Below the pieces are notes generated by a model. The model was not told the DNA's origin and did not search any database. It worked only from the letters and a program-made list of their open reading frames with translations. This document shows, one piece after another, positions 5,756-9,148 of a DNA stretch of 9,148 bases (positions are counted from its first letter, which is position 1; the number at the start of each line of letters is the position of its first letter). The translations under genes were made by a program, and so were the position numbers. Source of the DNA: DAOVRL01 sp964459805. Lineage in GTDB: Bacteria; Planctomycetota; Phycisphaerae; Sedimentisphaerales; Anaerobacaceae. The DNA is taken from assembly GCA_964459805.1 (NCBI GenBank), contig CAYWOD010000145.1:1-9148 (forward strand). The letters run 5' to 3'.

Positions 5756-6859
5756 TCACTTTTGATTATCCAAATCCAACTTCAACAGAATCCCGCCATC
5801 TGCGCCGCCCTGCTCGATAATCCACTTCTCAGGTATCTGAGGCAGGACCTTTGACATCGTTTCCAGATACATCCGCTGTTTCGTAATGTCCGGGGCCTCT
5901 TTATACTCCTCGTATATCTTATTGAACTTGGCTACGTCACCCAGGGCCATATTGACCCGCTCGGCGGCATAGCCCTTCGCCGTCTCCACAAGCTTCAATG
6001 CTTCACCCTCTGTCTTCGGTACGGCCTCGTTATACCCCTTCATCGCCTCGTTGATCTTCTGCTGCTTCTGCTGCAGAGCCTTATTGACCTCGTTGAAAGC
6101 AGGGCGGACCTTCACAGGCGGATTGCTCGATTGGAGCTTGACGACCTCAATGTGAATTCCCGTTTCGTATTCGTCGAGCAGCTTCTGGAGCATCTCTCTG
6201 GCAGCGCTCTCGTTTGCGCCTCTGCCTATCGTTATCGCCTCATCGACGCTTCCGTTGCCGATAAGCAGGCGCATCATCGCCTGGCTCACATCCCTTATCG
6301 TCTGCCTCGGGTTTCTCACGTTGAACAGATACTTCCTCGCATCCTTTATCTTGTACTGAACGATCCATTCAATGTCGATTATGTTCAGGTCCCCCGTCAG
6401 CATTATGAATTCGCCTCTGAGTACCTCCTTCGCCGCATCCCCTAACAGCCTCGATGAGCCGGAAATCCTTTCCCCGCTCTCAGCCACCAATCTTAACAAA
6501 TCGTTGTTGCTTATCCGCCGCGCCTCTATATCCTCGACCCTCAGATACCGCGAATCGACCCCGGCCTTCAGCGTCCTGAAGCCGAACTCCTCCTTCTGAA
6601 TCTTCCGCACCGGCACCGCCGTGGCGCTCTCGATCCAGAAGGGAGCCTTAAGATGTATCCCCGGCTCCGTCGTTCGGTTGTACTGCCCGAACCTCTTGAC
6701 CACCCCCTCGGAATCGGTCGGCACAGTGTAAATCGACGTCGCCAGGCCGGCTATCACCACAACTACAAAAACCGCTGCACTGCCGAGCTTCCACGCCATC
6801 GGCGCGTAATCCCCGCCCCGCGGCATCCTGATTTCATCTAAAAAATCTCTAATGTCCAT
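5756..6859 (-). CDS. hflK: HflK-like SPFH/band 7 membrane protein
   Basis: HflK is the partner of HflC in the FtsH-modulating SPFH complex of the cytoplasmic membrane. The 367-residue product has a short cytoplasmic leader, a membrane segment at about 25-44 (KLGSAAVFVVVVIAGLA), the SPFH start VPTDSEGVVKRFGQYNRT, EPGIHLKAPF (65-74), and the HflK-type signatures MLTGDLNIIDIEWIVQYKI (153-171), PAFNEVNKALQQKQQKINEA and ERVNMALGDVAKF, ending TKQRMYLETMSKVLP (326-340). A segment at about 99-150 (SRYLRVEDIEARRIS onward) is longer than in E. coli-type HflK. ATG 6859 was chosen; a GTG at 6871 would add four residues, and neither has a strong ribosome binding site. It is the first gene of the probable hflK-hflC-DUF3616 operon, with a good promoter candidate about 70 bases upstream. 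Confidence 0.9.
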   Translation of the reverse strand: MDIRDFLDEIRMPRGGDYAPMAWKLGSAAVFVVVVIAGLATSIYTVPTDSEGVVKRFGQYNRTTEPGIHLKAPFWIESATAVPVRKIQKEEFGFRTLKAGVDSRYLRVEDIEARRISNNDLLRLVAESGERISGSSRLLGDAAKEVLRGEFIMLTGDLNIIDIEWIVQYKIKDARKYLFNVRNPRQTIRDVSQAMMRLLIGNGSVDEAITIGRGANESAAREMLQKLLDEYETGIHIEVVKLQSSNPPVKVRPAFNEVNKALQQKQQKINEAMKGYNEAVPKTEGEALKLVETAKGYAAERVNMALGDVAKFNKIYEEYKEAPDITKQRMYLETMSKVLPQIPEKWIIEQGGADGGILLKLDLDNQK

Positions 6860-6926
6860 AATCAATCCCACAATCCAAAACTGCTTCCAATTCTGTCAAA
6901 AAATTCGCTTCCACTCATTTGCAGCA

Positions 6927-6957
6927 ATTATAACACCACTCTCCCCAAACACCACAA
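6927..6957 (-). promoter_or_regulatory. Candidate promoter for the hflK operon
   Basis: On the - strand a perfect TATAAT (6932-6927) lies about 70 bases before the hflK start. The best -35 candidate is TTGTGG (6957-6952) with a 19-base spacer, which is longer than ideal. A run of nine A (6959-6967, T on the - strand) lies just upstream. No operator could be recognised. A TTGACA-like match at 6899-6894 lacks a matching -10. Confidence 0.45.
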
Positions 6958-7017
6958 CAAAAAAAAATCCCCCGAAATAATCGATAACCAATCGAGCCGG
7001 AAAGTCAAACCGACACC

Positions 7018-7046
7018 TTGCAGGAACCAACACAACTCATTAAAAT
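7018..7046 (+). promoter_or_regulatory. Candidate promoter for the flavoprotein gene
   Basis: TTGCAG (7018-7023) and TAAAAT (7041-7046) are separated by exactly 17 bases, on the + strand. The -10 matches the consensus at five of six positions and the -35 only in its TTG. Transcription would begin near 7053 and give a leader of about 47 bases before the ATG at 7100. Confidence 0.4.
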
Positions 7047-7089
7047 CCAACCATGTACAAATACACCGGTTACTTGAACCCGAGAAATT

Positions 7090-7094
7090 GGAGG
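7090..7094 (+). promoter_or_regulatory. Ribosome binding site of the flavoprotein gene
   Basis: GGAGG stands five bases before ATG 7100 and decides that start over the in-frame TTG at 7088. It is one of the two strongest Shine-Dalgarno sites in the window. Confidence 0.75.
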
Positions 7095-7099
7095 CGAAT

Positions 7100-7675
7100 A
7101 TGAAAGTCATAGCCTTTAACGGCAGCGCAAGAAAGGACGGCAACACCGCCATCCTCGTCAACCAGGCCCTCAGCGAGCTTCAAAAGCAGGGTATCGAGAC
7201 CGAGTTGGTCCAGCTCGCCGGCCAGAGACTCCGAGGCTGCACGGCCTGCGGCAAATGCTTTGAGAACAAGGATAAGAAATGCTCCGTCACCGACGATTCG
7301 ATGAACGGCTACATCGCCAAGATGCTCGAAGCCGATGGAATCATCCTGGCCAGCCCCACCTACTTCGCCGACGTCAGCAGCGAGCTAAAGGCCCTGATAG
7401 ACCGTGCCGGCTTCGTCGCCAGGGCCAACGAGAATATGCTCAGGCGCAAGGTCGGGGCCGCCGTCGTCGCAGTCCGAAGGGCCGGGGCAATCCACGCCTT
7501 TGACACAATCAATCACTTCTTCCTGATCAGCGAGATGATAATCCCCGGCTCATCCTACTGGAATATAGGCTTCGGCCTGAAAAAAGGTGATGCCGAGAAC
7601 GACGAAGAAGGCCTCCAGACAATGCAGCTACTCGGCCAAAACATCGCCTGGCTCCTAAAAAAGATAAACGCGTGA
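7100..7675 (+). CDS. Flavodoxin-fold NAD(P)H-dependent FMN reductase / iron-sulfur flavoprotein-like
   Basis: A 191-residue cytoplasmic protein of the flavodoxin-like reductase group. The N-terminal FMN-phosphate loop is GSARKDGNT (8-16), and ILASPTYFADVSSELKALID gives the second flavin-contact region. After the second strand, four cysteines occur as C47-x2-C50-x2-C53-x7-C61, the compact CX2CX2CX4-7C pattern of archaeal and bacterial iron-sulfur flavoproteins, which bind a 4Fe-4S cluster next to FMN. By analogy it may pass electrons between an iron-sulfur donor and an oxygen-stress or other acceptor; the partner is not visible. Many proteins with the GCTACGKC stretch are annotated only as flavodoxin family reductases, so cluster binding is an inference. 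The start at 7100 is supported by GGAGG (7090-7094) five bases upstream; a TTG at 7088 overlaps that site and is rejected. It is divergent from hflK and probably transcribed alone. Confidence 0.85.
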   Translation: MKVIAFNGSARKDGNTAILVNQALSELQKQGIETELVQLAGQRLRGCTACGKCFENKDKKCSVTDDSMNGYIAKMLEADGIILASPTYFADVSSELKALIDRAGFVARANENMLRRKVGAAVVAVRRAGAIHAFDTINHFFLISEMIIPGSSYWNIGFGLKKGDAENDEEGLQTMQLLGQNIAWLLKKINA

Positions 7676-7725
7676 ACTATCCCGAATCTCTGGCAAATCC
7701 TACGAGCGTTCTCGCATTATTCGTA

Positions 7726-8361
7726 CTAAACGGTTCTGCGTCTTCTTCGCAACATCAGCCCGCCCAAACCAAGCAAAGAAATCGTCAGCGGCTCCGGAAC
7801 GCACACGGTATTGACAATCACGTAGTCCACCGCTGCGGCACCGGAAAAACTGTAACAGATACGCTCACGCCCCGGATTGGGCTCGAGGCGGTGCCAGCCA
7901 ATCAATTTCTTCCAGCCATTCACCGGATCCACCTCTACTTCGTGCGGCCTTATCAGTCCCATTGAACCCCCGAATGGCACCGGATAAACGGCGAAACCGT
8001 CCAGCTCACCGAGAAAACCTATCTCAACGTAGATATCCTTATACGGATTATCAACCATCTGGTTCGGAACCTCCATGACAAGTTCCACGAGTGGTTCCGC
8101 CTGCCAAACGCCCGCCCGCCCAGCAAAGTCCAAAAGCCATTCCGGAGGCGCTGCCCCTGCACCGCTCTCTATTATAGCCGTTGCCGTGCCGTACGGATTC
8201 AGATCCGGGTCGCTTTCAGGTTCTGCCGGATTATCGTCGTCGTCGAATGTCCACTCCTGATGCGTCTCGCCGTACCCCAACGGTCCCGCGAATGCCGGAC
8301 CGCCCAAAAACATCACTCCAACAAATACGGCAAACGCCAATAGTAATTTTTCTTTCCTCAC
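7726..8361 (-). CDS. PEP-CTERM secreted protein, paralogue 1
   Basis: A 211-residue exported protein with an N-terminal signal peptide (residues 1-25: RKEKLLLAFAVFVGVMFLGG, then PAFA) and a classical C-terminal sorting tail at 188-211: VPEPLTISLLGLGGL, then MLRRRRR. In PEP-CTERM systems an exosortase recognises this tail; no exosortase gene lies in the window. The middle holds WTFDDDDNPAEPE, NPYGTATA, GVWQAEPL, a cluster of aromatic strands and GWKKLIGWHRLEPNPG, which align along their length with the next gene upstream. This looks like a beta-rich extracellular domain of unknown function. I prefer GTG 8361, which has a G-rich stretch seven bases upstream and begins directly at the signal peptide; ATG 8394 would add 11 residues without a ribosome binding site. 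It converges on the flavoprotein gene, 50 bases apart, with no strong terminator between them. Confidence 0.85.
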   Translation of the reverse strand: MRKEKLLLAFAVFVGVMFLGGPAFAGPLGYGETHQEWTFDDDDNPAEPESDPDLNPYGTATAIIESGAGAAPPEWLLDFAGRAGVWQAEPLVELVMEVPNQMVDNPYKDIYVEIGFLGELDGFAVYPVPFGGSMGLIRPHEVEVDPVNGWKKLIGWHRLEPNPGRERICYSFSGAAAVDYVIVNTVCVPEPLTISLLGLGGLMLRRRRRTV

Positions 8362-8434
8362 GTCTGTTCCCCCTATTAGAGTAAAGTATCTCATGGACAA
8401 GACCATCCTGCCCTTTTTTTACAATTCTCACATC

Positions 8435-9109
8435 TTAGAGCGTGCGCCGCCTTCGCAGCCAGCCGACAAGCCCTGCACCTATACCGCCCAACAAAACAGC
8501 ACCAGGTGCAGGAATACAGATTGTATCCACGGCTATATAATCTACAAAACCGCCCGTTCCCGTAGCACTAATGTTGATGTACTCATCCTTCGGATTCGGC
8601 ACAATGCGGCACGCATAAACCAACTTATACCAACCACTACCTGTGATCCACTCCTCTGTCGTCGGCGGGACAAGCACCACCGGATCGTTGACGAAGGGAA
8701 TAGGATCAACTGATATCTCCGTCAACGTCCCACGGTAACCCATCTCAAGCCAGATCTCCTTCCAGCCTCCAGAAGACTCTCGGTTCGGAATGAATAGCTC
8801 GATCTCCAGCGGCTCTCCAGCCCAAACACCCGTCTGTCCATTAACACCACCATCGGTGTGGCCGAAAGCCGTAGTAGTGTCGATCGTGGCCCTAGCCGTG
8901 CCGTATGGATTCGCGTCAGTCTCAGGCACCGCAGGGTTATCATTATCGTCGAAAGTCCATTTTTGATATGTAGTACCCGCGTCACCTCTGTTCCACCCAA
9001 GAGTCTCGTAAAGAGTCGGCAAAGCCACGGCAGGCGCCGCCAACACAGCACACACCATCAAAGTAAATAATATCCGTTTCATTTTCATTTTCCTCTGTCG
9101 AGTAGACAT
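8435..9109 (-). CDS. PEP-CTERM-like (IPAP variant) secreted protein, paralogue 2
   Basis: A 224-residue exported protein, paralogous to the gene that follows it. The signal peptide core is ILFTLMVCAVLAAPAVA. The C-terminal tail at 199-224 is IPAPGAVLLGGIGAGLVGW, then LRRRR: the VPAP/IPAP variant of the planctomycete sorting signal, with A instead of E. Shared body motifs are WTFDDNDNPAVPE, NPYGTARA, GVWAGEPLEIEL, GWKEIWLEMGYRG and VPNP before the tail. Three starts are possible. ATG 9109 has GAGGAG eight bases upstream and is used here. ATG 9082 has AGAGG nine bases upstream and gives the more typical MKRILF N-terminus. ATG 9088 is too close to its site. The gene is 73 bases upstream of paralogue 1 and may be co-transcribed with it. 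Function unknown. Confidence 0.85.
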   Translation of the reverse strand: MSTRQRKMKMKRILFTLMVCAVLAAPAVALPTLYETLGWNRGDAGTTYQKWTFDDNDNPAVPETDANPYGTARATIDTTTAFGHTDGGVNGQTGVWAGEPLEIELFIPNRESSGGWKEIWLEMGYRGTLTEISVDPIPFVNDPVVLVPPTTEEWITGSGWYKLVYACRIVPNPKDEYINISATGTGGFVDYIAVDTICIPAPGAVLLGGIGAGLVGWLRRRRTL

Positions 9110-9126
9110 AATATGGTCTCCTCATT
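9108..9126 (-). promoter_or_regulatory. Ribosome binding site and -10-like box before paralogue 2
   Basis: On the - strand GAGGAG lies eight bases before ATG 9109, the best Shine-Dalgarno match for this gene. TATTAT (9113-9108) overlaps the ATG and would only be useful as a -10 box if the start at 9082 is the real one. No convincing -35 was found before the window ends. Confidence 0.35.
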
Positions 9127-9148
9127 TAGGTTTAGTTTGTATTCCCTG

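Noticed and set aside
7701..7725. TACGA/TCGTA hairpin between the flavoprotein gene and PEP-CTERM paralogue 1
   Set aside because: The stem is short with a five-base bulge and no T-run on either strand, so it is too weak to call a terminator.
1..9148. A defence, toxin-antitoxin or mobile-element system
   Set aside because: No nuclease, methylase, transposase, integrase or toxin-like protein is present, and no long terminal inverted repeats or attachment-site pairs were found.

Overview
The window looks like chromosomal DNA from a planctomycete, most likely a Phycisphaerae-type (Sedimentisphaerales-like) bacterium. This is an inference from gene content: two proteins with PEP-CTERM-type C-terminal sorting signals, a secreted PQQ-like propeller of the SWPGWRGP type common in that phylum, a relic of the 'GDxxGDCKVDxxD...HWL' dockerin-like tail typical of planctomycete secreted proteins, a DUF3616 protein, and an HflK/HflC pair. 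No phage, transposase, CRISPR array, tRNA or rRNA gene was seen, and nothing resembles a defence or secondary-metabolite system.

Layout. Bases 1-247 carry no convincing gene. On the + strand follow a short, apparently C-terminally truncated secreted propeller-like protein (248-721), a PQQ-like beta-propeller protein 25 bases later (747-2000, probable TTG start), a 272-base repeat-rich intergenic stretch, and glycerol-3-phosphate dehydrogenase gpsA (2273-3379). The gpsA start lies inside a 7-base tandem repeat, and its coding sequence holds two in-frame insertions, one of them also built of degenerate heptamers. Just after gpsA is a startless relic of a dockerin-like tail (about 3415-3537).

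On the - strand a probable operon reads hflK (6859-5756), hflC (5725-4637), DUF3616 lipoprotein (4640-3540). The hflC stop and the DUF3616 start overlap as ATGA, which suggests translational coupling. HflK and HflC are membrane-anchored SPFH partners that, in studied bacteria, form a complex around FtsH and modulate membrane-protein proteolysis. The third gene adds a predicted lipid-anchored propeller.

Divergent from hflK, across an AT-rich promoter region, is a flavodoxin-fold iron-sulfur flavoprotein-like gene (7100-7675, +). Convergent to it are two tandem, diverged paralogues of a secreted planctomycete family on the - strand (8361-7726 and 9109-8435). One ends in a classical VPEP signal, the other in an IPAP variant.

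The most notable observations are non-coding or evolutionary: heptamer repeat arrays that supply a start codon and apparently expand an essential enzyme in frame, the gene relic behind gpsA, the half-propeller gene, and the paralogue pair with two different sorting tails. I do not see a convincing new multi-gene system here.
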